Source: Siphlonurus alternatus
Lineage: Eukaryota; Arthropoda; Insecta; Ephemeroptera; Siphlonuridae
Assembly: GCA_949825025.1 (NCBI GenBank)
Contig: OX463778.1
Location: 15,834,171-15,898,170, forward strand
Length of the DNA stretch: 64,000 bases
Direction of reading: 5' to 3'
Part shown: in pieces, positions 53,258 through 64,000 of the stretch
How the letters are laid out: every line of letters starts with the position of its first letter
Position numbering within the stretch: the stretch's first letter is position 1
The notes under the pieces: model-generated
The model's database searches: none
Seen by the model: only the letters and a program-made list of their open reading frames with translations
Told to the model about the DNA's origin: nothing
Position numbers and translations under genes: made by a program

Positions 53258-56200
53258 TTAAAATAAATTATTATTATCATTTATTTTTTATCAATGTTTT
53301 CTGTATACGAATTAGATATAATAAGAAACCTAACAAACAGTTAAGTAATTTATTAAATTATGGGAACCTAATTCTTTTTACACTTACAGCACGAACGTTA
53401 TCACTATACCTAATTTGCTGGTATTGCAGCTCTAACATAAGCAGATTTTTAGGAGAGTCAAAGAAAAGAGTCTATATTCATTCAGTAAAATTCATTGCCA
53501 ATTCATGGACTGAGTGGCAACGTCAATAAACAGAGCAGGGGTAACGTTTGTGCTATCCCTAGGTGTGTGTGCATATCTCCCCCTTGCTGTACATGCGTTA
53601 TATACATAGTATAATATAATTAATATAGTATGTATGAATTAAACGTAAATTATATAAATCAATCATTATTGCAATTCTATAAGTATCAGCCATTCAGATT
53701 TTGACCATCATAGCGTCAAAATAGCGGACAAAATCTTTCCTTTCAATTTAGTTGAATCTACAAAAACAAAACATAATACATAATATACCCAATTTGCAAT
53801 ATTCTAATTATAAAATCTAATTTTTGTGAATTAAAACAATATTTATTAACATGCAAAAAAATATTTATTTTAATAATTTGCTTGTATAATTACTGTTTCC
53901 TCATTCACAACATAATTATTACATTCAATTTTTTAAATAAATAAATATTTTGTTTGTATTTTTTTTAAATATTACTAAATGAAAGCAATGTACCATATTA
54001 TATTTAATCTTCTTTTAGTTTTTTTTTTAGAAGATAAACACTCAAAATTGAGTTTTAAAAAAATGGTAGATTAAATGTAATACTTCTACATCAAAGTATA
54101 AAAAATGTATAATAAATGTTTAGCTGGCAGCAAGCTGGTAAGGATGATCAGATTGCTGTTCGCTAATAGCACTAACCCAGTTTGTCTAAGCGGTAGCCCC
54201 TGTATGTCAGGCAGCCAGTAGAGCACAACATCGGCAAATAAACCGAGATTTTACACACAACTCGTTTATATGTATTTCATTATAATTCCCATCAGTTACA
54301 TATTGATGTTTGGTTTATTTATATATAAAAATAAAACCTTTTACTGTATTATAAATTGCATACTAAAACATAATGTGTATCTTTAAATGACATCATGACA
54401 TATTATATTTTTTATATAATTTGCTGTGAAATAAATTACAATTTAATGAATAATATTCTGATACAAATTTGGTTTTTATTAATGTACAAATACAAATATA
54501 CAAATAAAGTCAAATAAGTATTGTATTAGAAATAAAAATTAGAAAAATCAATTAAATACAAATTAAATCTCTTAATGCTAAATAATAAACGAATGAACAA
54601 GACAACATATATATTTTAGTATGACGTCATCACTATATAGCTATTTTAACATGCAAATGGGTCCTTTAAAAACCCTAGAGGATCAGAAAGTTTAAAATGC
54701 TAGAGAATAATACAAAACAACATTAACATAACATAACTATAAATAATTATAATGTTTATTAAATATCTTTTAGTAATTGTTATCATTAATTATAACTGCA
54801 AATTTTCATAGTAATAATGGAGAAATATGTTTACAGTCACTGTGTTACATAAACAATTAACATTAATAATATATGTAAATAGTTATTTTAATGATGTCTC
54901 GTTGAGCAAGGACAGTACCATGTTCATTAGTCATTCATTAATTATCATTACTAGTTCTTGCTGCTTCCTCTCATCAGCTCCCATTCAGTTTCTCCTCTCA
55001 CAAATCATAACTGTGTCATGACCGTTTCCCGCGTCACATCATCAACGCACAAATAGTTACAATTGTATGGTAACAGAAGAAATTGCAATAGACAACTCTT
55101 TATGATTTTTTTTTAAATATGGATAAAGGACATAGATTTATGTATTGTCATTTTTTCATGCTTATTTTAAGCCTAAACAACCTTAAAAATCATAGTATGA
55201 CGTCATAATCATGTAAAGATTTAACTTGTTAACATTAACGTATCTGGGGAAAAGCTTAACATATATTAATATTATTATTATTAATTAATAATTAATAGTA
55301 AGAGCGTAGTTCATCTTGATTTTATAACATTAAAATCTTAAACAAATTAATGACATAACTCGATACCCTCATTTACAGTACCTCATTTCAATATTATACC
55401 AACTGCTAATAGCTAGGTCTGCTTGTTAATCCACAGTAAATGAGAATCAAGAATCATATATTTATTTTCCTTATATTCCTGTGTATAATAACTATATACA
55501 GATGATTCATCTTACTATTGATTCATTAATCGATTGTGTATTTATGAATAGACCTTTTTTATATTGACAATGAATATTGAATTTGAAATTAAAATAAAAA
55601 GTATTCAGGTGCAAAAAATACCTATTGTAAGAACATAAAAACTAGGTATATATATAGTCCACTCCATGACATAATTTTAATAAAAAGAAGTAGTTTTTAT
55701 AAGGTTTTTTTATTTGTATTATTCTGTACCTTTTTCAAGTCACTATAAACTTTATTTTTATTTAAAAGAATCATGGAAAAGGGCCAGTAGAATGCTTTGT
55801 CGTATAGATTTGGGTCAGCACTTCTCATAGCGTTTTATTGTTTTGAACAGTGGTTATGACTGGACTTAGTAGACCGCACGTATATATACCTGCTATATAG
55901 CTGGTGGTGGAGCACCGATGCATTGCAGCGCGTCCCTATATGTTTTACTGACAGAATTCCAAGCAGTCAGCAAATTTCGTCGTTTAACAACGCACGAGGG
56001 AAACCAATTCGAAGATACTCAAAAGAAGAACTATTTTTTTTAACCCTTGAAGCTATTTTTTTTAATCTAACTTACTCAACCCGTTTTTTTTTTTTTGTGC
56101 TGACATATTGAGATACAAGAAATAAAATAAATTTTTATTACTGTTAACTATTTTACTTCTAAACAAATGAAATTGGATTGTAAGGAATACTGAATTGAAA

Positions 56201-56529
56201 ATATATACAGTAGTATTTATATCTACATCAGTGGCTTGCCAGGAAATAATTCAAATAGAAGAGAAAGGGTGGGGTAGGTGGAAAAAAGGTGTTTTTTTTT
56301 TTAAGAATATAATGCACACTAAATTTTTAGATACTTACTCCAAAGATAATTTTTGTACTTTTATTGACTTTATTTTTTAGAACAGAATTTGTTCTTACAG
56401 TTAGATGTAAAAAGTACTGGAAATAAGTTTTAAATAGGACAGTTTATGTACCGAGCTCTTCAATAAGATGAAATTAATTTTATTGTACTGAAGTCAAATT
56501 CAGCAACTATAATATTTAATTATTTAAGT
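53258..56529. other. AT-rich intergenic DNA
   Basis: CRE cores TGACGTCA occur at 54622-54629 and 55198-55205, both inside AGTATGACGTCAT words. 54120-54260 has a balanced segment with no identifiable feature. No gene seen. Confidence 0.5.
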
Positions 56530-56775
56530 GTGTGGGTGCGGTTTGCATGTTACTGGTTGAGAACTGTTCTGAACCAAAGTTGATCGATCTGAAATTCGGT
56601 TCTGAAGCTTCAAAACTTTCCCAGCTGCTATCTAAAAATACGTATTGAACAGCTGAATTCAATACTTTCTTGTGAATGGTTCAGAGAAAATCTTGTAATG
56701 TCTTGTTTTTATTTCAACGCCCTCACAAACTTAAAAACCATTCTCAAGCAGTAACTAAACGAAGCCAAAATGTAA
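56530..56775. mobile_element. Degenerate inverted-repeat element
   Basis: TGTTACTGGTTGAGAACTGTT near the left has a weak inverted partner (AACCATTCTCAAGCAGTAAC) near the right. Mismatches are many; treat as a probable old MITE. Confidence 0.4.
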
Positions 56776-57069
56776 TTTTCTCCATCCTACGTACGCCCCA
56801 TTAAAAAAATATAATGTAGTAGATTGTGTATGCCAACCAATATAACAAAATTAATTAATTGAAAACATTATAAATTTTATTTGTTATTTATTTGTATCAA
56901 AAGAAAATATAACATATCTATAAGAGACTTATATGAGTGATAAAAGTAAGTAATAAAATTAAAAGCATTTTCTTTTTTTTTTTTTTTCAACTAAAACAAA
57001 ATTGTGTGAAAGACATTTTCTGTAAAGGATATTTTCATGTATGGGCTTATTTTGTAACCCATGTCAAAA

Positions 57070-57425
57070 AAAAATGTTGGAAGGACGTGACAAAAAATAG
57101 AGGAAAGGTGAAGGAAGACATGAGAGAGGCGAGAGATCCCCGTGTGAGACTGAAAGCGTCTCTTCTCTGTCGCGAGGATCCGTTGCTAGGACGACAAGAA
57201 AGCAATTCAAAGCCCGGAGAGAGAGAGAGGCCTTGCTGGTACCGTTGCTTCTTCACAATCAGAAGAGCCTTCCCTTGTGGATCCATTCGTCTCCTCGCAG
57301 CATTCTTGATTACTGCGGCCGGAATAACGAGGTGGCGCCATCATTACCTCCCCAGGCGCTTCTAGGACAAGGTGTTCGTTACAAGGCGCCTCTCTTTCTC
57401 CAGTTTTGTTTAACACACTTGACAA
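57070..57425. other. GC-balanced island, possible exon(s)
   Basis: About 350 bp of balanced composition with open frames on both strands (142 codons on plus ending at 57365; 72 and 79 codons on minus). CCTCCCCAG/GCG near 57352 on plus resembles an acceptor, and GGGGAG/GTAATG on minus resembles a donor. Neither protein is recognised, so I leave strand and function open. Confidence 0.35.
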
Positions 57426-59194
57426 AATAAAAGCATACAGAGTTTATAAGTATATAGTATATGTCTGTAAATAAAATAAAATTTCATAATAATTTTTTTA
57501 TAAAATATGAATGATTCTTTGAGGTTATGATAAATTTCAGATACATTATTGGCGTCATAAAGTTAGTGCGCCCCCTAGTACTGCTGGAACTACGTGCGTC
57601 TGGTGAGGATTGCTGTATATGATTAACATTGTAAAATCATGTATATGCTCTATCAGTAGCCACAGCATAATTTTATAGAAATGACAACACCACATAATTA
57701 GTTGTCAAACACTTTCGGACAAATATAAAAAAATATTTCAACTTCGTAAGTGATTTCTTTCGTATATATTTGATAATTTTTGTGATTCTCCCCATGCTAT
57801 AGGTATTGCCGTATCCTCGATGCAAAGAGCAAAATTTGTAGACATCAGCGCCATCTCTTGGTCCTTTATGTCCTCTATTAAGTGCTCATTCTAGAAAAAT
57901 TGTATTTGGGATAATAAAATTTTACCTCTTGATCAGTAATATGAACTATCAAGTCTATCAAGTTTTTTTGTTAAAATTACGGATCATGTAATAATTTAGA
58001 ATAAGTTTACATTCATGTATAAGCCAGTCAGTACAAGTTACCTAACATAAATTTTAGCATCACAGGTCGTTGCTATTAACTTTTATGTTAAAGACAGTTA
58101 TATACAAGTGCAATTACACAAAGTAGTTTCTATGAGAAAGTAAGTCAAGCTTAAGTCAAGCCCTCTCGTTTGTTTAACAATTAAGTTGGCCTCGCAGCTT
58201 TTTTTTTTAATCATCCAAATTTATTCATGGCATAAGATGTGGATATTAATACAGTTAAAAATTAAGCTGTTTTAAAAGGATATGGTACTCCCATTGCTAA
58301 AAATCTAAAAAATATGTTATTTTTTATAAATTATTTATAACTTATATTAAATTATATCAAAGAAATTTAAAAACAAAAAATATATAATATGAAATGTATT
58401 TTTGGCATATTAAATAGCAGTGATTTTTTTATATTCATATATATATTATATACTTTACATATTAATCATTTATATTTCACTGTCATATTATAGCAATCAA
58501 GAATAAAAAATAAATATTGTGATATTTTTTGTTTGATTTTTTCTTTAAAATATGCAATGAAAGTCCTTATTTTTTTATATAAAAATAACGTGAAAAATAA
58601 ACAAAAAAACGTGATGTTTTAATTAACAGCACGTTCCGTTCAAAATTTAAGCTTTGTAATTAATTCTCGAGACTATTATGAAAGAAAAGTAATTAGTTAT
58701 TAAAGAGGTAAGCAATTTTTCTTTATAAATTCTCACTTCGACAAGACATTAGCCGTGTTGTTGTTAAAGTTGACTTTTTGTGTCCAATCAACAAAAAAAA
58801 AAAAAAAAAAAAAAATACTTGGTTAACATGTACAATCGGGACGTAGTATTTGTCTGGAAGCTTGTAATGCGATTATCTCTCAGGAAGTGTTGCTTGAAAA
58901 ACGTCAGAAAGGGGAAATTAAAGGCGAAATATCAAGATGAAAAAACGAGCATGAAGTAGCGTATTATATAGATTTTTTTTTTAATATTAAAAAAGTTATT
59001 CATATTACAAAAATATGTTAAAAATATTTTTATTATTATAAAAACATGTTGCTGCACGAAAAAAAATGTTTGAATTAGATTGAAGAACTGAATTATAAAA
59101 TTGTAATCTTTATATTAAGCTAGTGAGAAATAAATTAAAATGAATGTCAATGGAATTTATGGAGAATGAATTAATTTGTCCTTATTATTAAACA
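57426..59194. other. AT-rich intergenic DNA
   Basis: A-run of about 25 near 58792-58815. No gene, RNA or family was supported. Confidence 0.55.
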
Positions 59195-59790
59195 TCACTT
59201 TCGGGACCCCAAAATTAACCAGCGTTTTCCTATGCTGGCACGCACTTCCTTTGGGCGAGCGTCTGGGTTCGTCGGAACCCGACGAAACTTTTCCTGGGGG
59301 TTCCCGGGGGTGGCCGCCGTAACCAGGAAAATAATAAAAAATCCACGTCCGGGGGGGGACTGGGGGTGAATTTTTTTGTACAGATTTTTGGGGTTTTTCG
59401 GCCTCCGAGCTCTTCCGGTGCCCCGCGCTGGCCTTGGCCGGTGGAGGTCTTTGCCCGGTGAACTTTTGTTGCTGCCGAGTTGTGTTCGGTTCCGGACACC
59501 GGACACCGTTTCGGCAGCGCACGCCGCCCGTGAGGTTACGTTTGGAAATTTCGGCTCTTCGGTGTCGTGTGGTCTGTGTTTCGAATCACCGTGTGTTCGA
59601 GTGTTGGTGCGTGGTGTGTTGTCGCGGCCGTGTAGTGAGGACGTCATGCTATTGCGACGTATTACGTGTCACTTTGATGTGTTACGGCCCTCTATCATGC
59701 ACTTTGAATCACAAATGTGGACATCGTGGACACGGGGTGACCTTGTGCCGCGTGACTCCACGGCTAGGGGATCTCCTCCCTGAGTTCATC
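59195..59790. promoter_or_regulatory. GC-rich, CpG-containing island
   Basis: The GC-richest 600 bp of the window, with many CpG dinucleotides, a G9 run at about 59351-59359 and dense GTGT/CGTG words. Overlapping long frames on both strands (150 codons minus, 135 and 128 codons plus) follow from the lack of stop-rich A/T and cannot all be real. It lies 450-1000 bp upstream of the exon at 60232, so an upstream CpG-island promoter is plausible; a retroelement leader on the minus strand is an alternative. Confidence 0.45.
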
Positions 59791-59884
59791 TTTTCGTTGG
59801 TTTCGATTTGTGTTTTCTGATACGTAAACATGCAACACACAACGTACTAGTGCTACTTTTTCCATTTTTTATACATACAGTGTT

Positions 59885-60231
59885 TCCTGCCATTGGAAAG
59901 TTTATGGTTACCAACTTCAACAGCTTCTTTGTCGTCCAACTTTGAATGTTGGTGGAAAAAGGCAAGTCTACCATTGGTAGAAAGAGTTCTGCTAACTGGG
60001 ATTGGCTGAAGCTTTTGCATATCGTCAATGCTTTGAAATTATTATAATTTATTAACTTTCTTTGTGTGACTGCTGCCATCCCATTGGCTGCTTCTGTTTA
60101 GAGGCAACATTGCAAAAGGGGATCTGACTGCTCAGTGCAGTGATGTGAAATTCGCGCGAAGATTGGTCCGCGAAAATGCGCATGCGAATATCCGCGCAAG
60201 TGCGCGCATATGTGCGTAAGATAGTTTCAAG
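59885..60231 (+). promoter_or_regulatory. Probable core promoter: CCAAT boxes, NRF1 and YY1 sites
   Basis: Five inverted CCAAT boxes (ATTGG) occur near 59893, 59975, 59999, 60083 and 60162, some as ATTGGCTG. A perfect NRF1 palindrome, TGCGCATGCG, lies at 60177-60186. AAGATGGTGGCC (60229-60240), a YY1-like element, overlaps the start codon. This NF-Y, NRF1, YY1 order is characteristic of broadly expressed animal genes. No TATA box is visible. Confidence 0.6.
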
Positions 60232-60354
60232 ATGGTGGCCGCCCGCAAATGGAATCACGTGAGCACAGATATTGTAGACATTCAGAAGTTCGATATTTTT
60301 CCCATAGATGGAGATGCCATATATGGTAGCACATTCCAAGCAAACTACTTTCAG
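60232..60354 (+). CDS. Probable first coding exon of an unidentified gene
   Basis: The ATG at 60232 lies in a YY1-type context (TTTCAAGATGGTG) and opens 41 codons, MVAARKWNHVSTDIVDIQKF then DIFPIDGDAIYGSTFQANYF and Q, ending at CAG/GTGTGA (donor at 60355), a phase-0 junction. Reading through the donor gives an immediate TGA, consistent with an intron. The peptide has balanced composition and acidic and aromatic residues unlike the chance frames nearby. I do not recognise the family. No downstream exon could be identified in the remaining 3.6 kb, so the gene probably continues beyond the window. The promoter signals just upstream support the start. Confidence 0.5.
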
Positions 60355-60750
60355 GTGTGACTTAATTAATATAACTTTATATAAAATTGATTATTTTCGT
60401 AAATAATGCTCGGATTTACTCCCAATTAGGTCTAGGGGGGGTTATAAAATTAAGGTGCAAGTAATGCGGGTTGCATACTTTCAGGGGCATGTAGGTTGTG
60501 GTTGCATACTTTCAGGGGAAGTTTGGTTGGGTTGCATACTTTCAGGGGCATGTAAGTGAAGGTTGCCTACCTTTAGGGGTAACTTATAATAACTTTATAT
60601 AAAAACGAATATTTTCGTAAATAATGCTCGGATCATCTCCCAATTAGGTCTAGGGGGGGTTATCAAATTAAGGTGTAATTTATGCGGGTTGCATACTTTC
60701 AGGGGCATGTAGGTTGTGGTTGCCTACTTTCAGGGGCAATTTGCGTTCGG
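60342..60750. repeat. Duplication of about 220 bp containing a 31-bp minisatellite
   Basis: ATAACTTTATATAAAA, ATTTTCGTAAATAATGCTCGG and CCCAATTAGGTCTAGGGGGG recur at 60371-60440 and 60589-60656 (period about 218-222). Inside, GTTGCATACTTTCAGGGG-like units start at 60470, 60501, 60531, 60562, 60688 and 60719, spaced about 31 bp within each block. The first copy begins in the exon end (CTACTTTCAG/GTG) and the second at the matching CTACCTTTAGGGG. The units keep an acceptor-like TTTCAG. Confidence 0.85.
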
Positions 60751-60890
60751 TACATCATAGCATTACGAGGCTTAATTACAACTGGCCACCTCTTTGTGTT
60801 GAAGATGGGCAGTGTCCGGAGTAAGCCCATTGCCTTGCTCGCTCGAACACGACCGGACGCTAAGAAAATAATTAACTCGAATCTCCCCAA

Positions 60891-61031
60891 ACTCCTTAAA
60901 AAAATTATTAAATAAAATAAAATAAATAATAAAATAGTAGGGGCCTAACAACTGCGTCTGACTCCTTAAAAAATTATTAAATAAAATAAAATAAATAATA
61001 ATAAAATAGTAGGGGTCTAACAACTGCGTCT
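60891..61031. repeat. Two tandem units of about 70 bp
   Basis: ACTCCTTAAAAAAATTATTA through CAACTGCGTCTGA occurs at 60891-60960 and 60961-61031, nearly identical. The units contain AAATAAAATAAAATAAATAA, reminiscent of LINE tails, but no LINE sequence precedes them. Confidence 0.9.
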
Positions 61032-61136
61032 GAGTCGTTATCTGAGCCTGTTCATCTTCGCTAATTTAGAACACTATAATATCTGTCAACATATGGCTGA
61101 GAGATTTTTGGAAGTGCATCACTGCACTGGGTGGAA

Positions 61137-61278
61137 AGCAAGACGAATTTATCCCAGGGAGGGAGCGGCGTATTTTTATACTTGAAATGGTCACCCATCC
61201 AAGTATTAACCACGCTTGACGTAGCCTGACTTCAGTGATCTAACGAGAACCGGTCAATGCATAACGCCACGCTCCACC
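61137..61278 (-). mobile_element. 5S-rRNA-derived SINE (SINE3-like) or 5S pseudogene
   Basis: On the minus strand GGTTCTCGTTAGATCACTGA, AAGTCAGGC and TGGTTAATACTTGGATGGGT followed by GACC reproduce the central and 3' parts of animal 5S rRNA, including the internal control region. The 5' end (GTGGAGCGTGGCG) and the 3' continuation (ATTTCAAGTATAAAAATACG) do not match a functional 5S gene, which argues for a 5S-derived SINE rather than an active rRNA gene. Polymerase III transcription is possible. Confidence 0.75.
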
Positions 61279-61562
61279 TCTACTCTGAATTACTCTGAAT
61301 TTTTTTAGATTTTTATGAGTCCTGCAACTATTTCTAAATAATTATTGAACGTTCTGTAATTTAAGTTGGCACCCCTGAATCGTTAATAAAAAGGATAGGA
61401 CAGAGACGCCTGTTGACGCCTCCAGAGGGCGTGGCAGCACATTTAATAATTATTTAAAGATAGTTCTGGGTTTCAAAAAAATCTGGAAAAAATCAGAGTA
61501 GCATAATTTAGTACCTTCAATTCATTTCTGTAATAAAAAATTTTCATGTAGGTTGTCCATTT
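61279..61562. mobile_element. MITE family D copy 2, left end missing
   Basis: It shares TACTCTGAAT, AATAATTATTGAA, GGATAGGACAGAGACGCC, AAATAATTATTTAA, CAGAGTAGCATAATTTAGTA and the right end TTTTCATGTAGGTTGTCCAT with the complete copy at 44538. About 70-80 bp of the left terminus are absent, replaced by the 5S-derived element. Confidence 0.82.
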
Positions 61563-63100
61563 TGCATTAAAATACCGTTATGATATCACGTACTGAATAC
61601 TTATATAGATGGCAACATATGATTGACAAAATTAATTAAAAGACTTGAAACCAAACGAGCGTAGGCGAGTTTACACCCCACCCCTAGTTACTACTTTAAG
61701 ATTCACATTTATTTTTTTTAACATTTTCATAACAAAGATATATTTTTCAATCAAAAACTATTTCATATATTAAAATCAAAATAATCTATAATTTCATTTA
61801 AACTGATAAATTATTTGTAATTAAGAAACAGACAAAAACTCATTTGTAAAGTTCTGGACGGTATACGAGGATTAAAGAGACTATACTCCTTAAGATTCAA
61901 TCTAGGGTGCAAGAAGAGGAGGGGGGAGGGGCTTTGTTCGGTAACCACGGTGTGAAGGAAGAAGAGGTGGTGGAAATGGAATGCTGCGCGCCCTTGGTTA
62001 ATCGAATTGCAGAGGAACGTGAGAACGGTGGTGGAGCAGGATGCGGCAGCGATAAGCAAGCGAGAGAGAGAGAGAGAGAGATGCTGGCAAAAGCATTATT
62101 CAATCCTAACAACGGAGCAAATCGAGCTTACTTCGCACCCCACTGGCTCCATCCCCCTCCTTACTACACGTACTACGTACAAACGTCTCTTATCCCGCTA
62201 TGTTACACCGGTGGTTTGTGTCCAACACCCATCAACATTCCAAAGCATTCTATTGAAATAATCTAAAGAGGAAATAATCATTCAGTAATTCAAAATTTTA
62301 AGCTTCAATTACTTCCACGTCAATAATTATTAATTTTGTTTCATGTATAGTATATTATCTAAAGCTATGGTGGAATTTCTATTGAAAATGTAATTGAAGT
62401 TCATGTTTACTACCTTGAAATTGCTTCTGTGTAAGAAATGAGCTTTAAAATTATATTGCAAAATGTATAAAATATATTTTGAGTAATATTTTCCAGAATT
62501 TTCAATTTTGTGATAAGAAGAGGATATTGAAGTGGAAGTATCAAATTGTTACAACTCGGTGAATGCGACAATATTTACTGCGTCATGAGATGCAACAGTA
62601 TACAGCAGCAAGAGAGTACTGCTCAAGCAAGTCCCTTATGGTACCATGCTTCTTGAGACCATCACGTATCTCCTGAGGCAAATTCATTAAGAGTTAATTA
62701 ATATATACAAGCCATGATATCAATATTCGATTTAATAGGCTTCTATGCACGTTGTTAATTGACTCTGTAAATCAGTGTCGAGTTTCAATACTTCCGTTTA
62801 TGGATGTATGCTATATATATAGAACATCTATATCCAAATGAGAAAATAAGCTTTGTCGTGTTTTTTAAGCCATTTTGAAAATTTTCCAAATTATAACTTC
62901 TGTCAACTTATCTAAGATTTTATTTTTTATGTCTTTTATATTTATTGGGGAATAATAAAATAAATTTCATAGACTTTAATAAACGTACTTTTTTGTTGAT
63001 TCAGGTTTACTCTATGAAATTGCAAGAAAACAAACACTGTCAGATCTTATTTTCTCTTTTATTTTTATGTGCTTTAACCTCTTTCTCCAGCTGATTGGTA
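61563..63100. other. Intergenic or intronic DNA
   Basis: 61900-62270 is of balanced composition, with a (GA)10 run at 62061-62081 and overlapping frames on both strands (119 codons plus), none recognised. The rest is AT-rich. It may be intron of the gene starting at 60232. Confidence 0.4.
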
Positions 63101-63109
63101 AGAATCAGT

Positions 63110-63300
63110 AATGCTTTCCGTCCATCAACCCCCCCCCCCCCCACAAGATGGCGGCGTACTCGTCTCTGTAACGCGGTGACGTTCATTTCCGCTCCACCCG
63201 GTCAATCGCGCCACGGGGAAATGTATCCACGGTTAAATCATCCCCCTCTTTCACTCGCACATCCCCCATTGCAAGCAATTAAACACCATCTACCAACCAC
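63110..63300. promoter_or_regulatory. C14 run and perfect YY1 motif in a GC-richer patch
   Basis: C14 at 63129-63142 is followed by AAGATGGCGGC (63145-63155), the consensus YY1 site, and then a CpG-containing stretch to about 63220. The ATG in the YY1 site opens only MAAYSSL before a stop. Could be a promoter-proximal element, or part of an old repeat. Confidence 0.35.
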
Positions 63301-64000
63301 TGCTATAAGCCTGTTAATTAAATTCCTTCTCGTAAATGTTACTATATTTCACTGCCATAAATTGTCAAAGAGTTTTTTTTTAAATCAGAAAAATATAATG
63401 CAATATATTTAAAGAGTTTAAATGTATTTTTTGTTTTTTTCTTTTTAACATTTTATGATTGAAGAATCTAAGTAAGTTCATAATTTCAAAATCAGAAAAA
63501 TCAAATGCATTATACTTAAAGATTTAAAATATATATATATTTTTTGTCTATATAATTTAATAATCATAGTAATATCATAAGAGATTTTTAAATTTGATAA
63601 GAATAAGTTGATTGAATCAAGTCATGGAAACTTCTTATAAATGAAGATATTTAAAATATTGTCACGTTATTTCATTATTTTAAAATACTTTCTTCCATCT
63701 TATTTCATTCTGTTTGATTTGTCATAAAAATGTTTCGTTCACAATCTAATATAACTCTTTTTTGCTGGGATCTGGGATATTTTTCTAGACTACATCTAGT
63801 TCTTTTGTTAAGGGCCCGATCTAGTAGAGGTAAAACACCTTACGCGGCAAAATGTAGGCAACCACGCGGTTTTTAGCTCGAAAGGAAAAACAGGCTCTAC
63901 CTGCTCTTCATCGCATTTTTTCATTTATGTATTCGGTAATAAATGTCACAGAAACTTCGGACAAAAATGACTTTGGTCTACTTTTTAATGACAAGTTCAT
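63301..64000. other. AT-rich DNA, no gene seen
   Basis: No features could be supported except a slightly balanced segment near 63800-63920. Confidence 0.5.

Noticed and set aside
59195..59647. 150-codon proline/arginine-rich minus frame, possible gag-like or nuclear protein
   Set aside because: Equally long frames occur on the plus strand over the same GC-rich DNA; no motif such as a CCHC knuckle is visible.
61172..61278. Functional 5S rRNA gene
   Set aside because: Terminal stem sequences do not match and the 3' part diverges after GGGTGACC.

Overview
The window reads as AT-rich (roughly 70 percent A+T by eye) nuclear DNA from an animal. An arthropod (insect or crustacean) is the best guess, because it combines long perfect (GA)n arrays, many palindromic MITEs, tRNA- and 5S-derived SINEs and an eroded LINE tail. 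There is no bacterial gene organisation. No long open reading frame looks like a conventional gene, and species cannot be named from this alone. Almost every open frame over 60 codons is a by-product of a microsatellite (Ser-Leu, Arg-Glu or Ile-Tyr runs), of a palindromic repeat, or of chance in AT-rich DNA.

Layout. 1-12 kb: AT-rich intergenic DNA with small palindromic elements (PIF/Harbinger-like with TTA duplications, one hAT-like with an 8-bp duplication) and (GA)n arrays. 12.2-14.15 kb: a striking compound structure, a 284-bp palindrome carrying a tRNA-like segment, then a (TA)n array, then a 1.56-kb palindrome. Each arm of the large palindrome ends in four tandem units of about 80 bp that are themselves palindromic. 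14.7-24 kb: MITEs, a degenerate GA tract of about 450 bp, a tRNA-derived SINE, and a nest in which two PIF-like MITEs sit head to tail inside a piggyBac-like MITE; the longest GA array (153 bp) lies at 22.1 kb. 24-41 kb: mostly featureless AT-rich DNA with scattered MITEs, including one MITE inserted in another at 30.3-30.7 kb. 41.3-42.9 kb: an hAT-like MITE with perfect 8-bp duplications, a CRE-bearing palindrome, and the 3' end of a non-LTR retrotransposon that encodes the C-terminus of its polyprotein. This is the only recognisable protein family in the window. 44.5-57.4 kb: more MITEs plus several islands of balanced composition (46.5, 47.5, 48.0, 49.3 and 57.1 kb) that could be regulatory elements or exons.

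59.2-61.6 kb is the most gene-like part. A GC-rich island is followed by several inverted CCAAT boxes, a perfect NRF1 site and a YY1-like site that overlaps the ATG of a 41-codon open exon ending at a CAG/GTGTGA donor. The presumed first intron starts with a duplication of about 220 bp containing a 31-bp minisatellite, then a 5S-rRNA-derived SINE abutting a truncated MITE. The protein is not identified.

The genes do not form a pathway. The biology here is mostly mobile-element history (insertion, nesting, palindromes) plus one probable promoter with its first exon near the right end.
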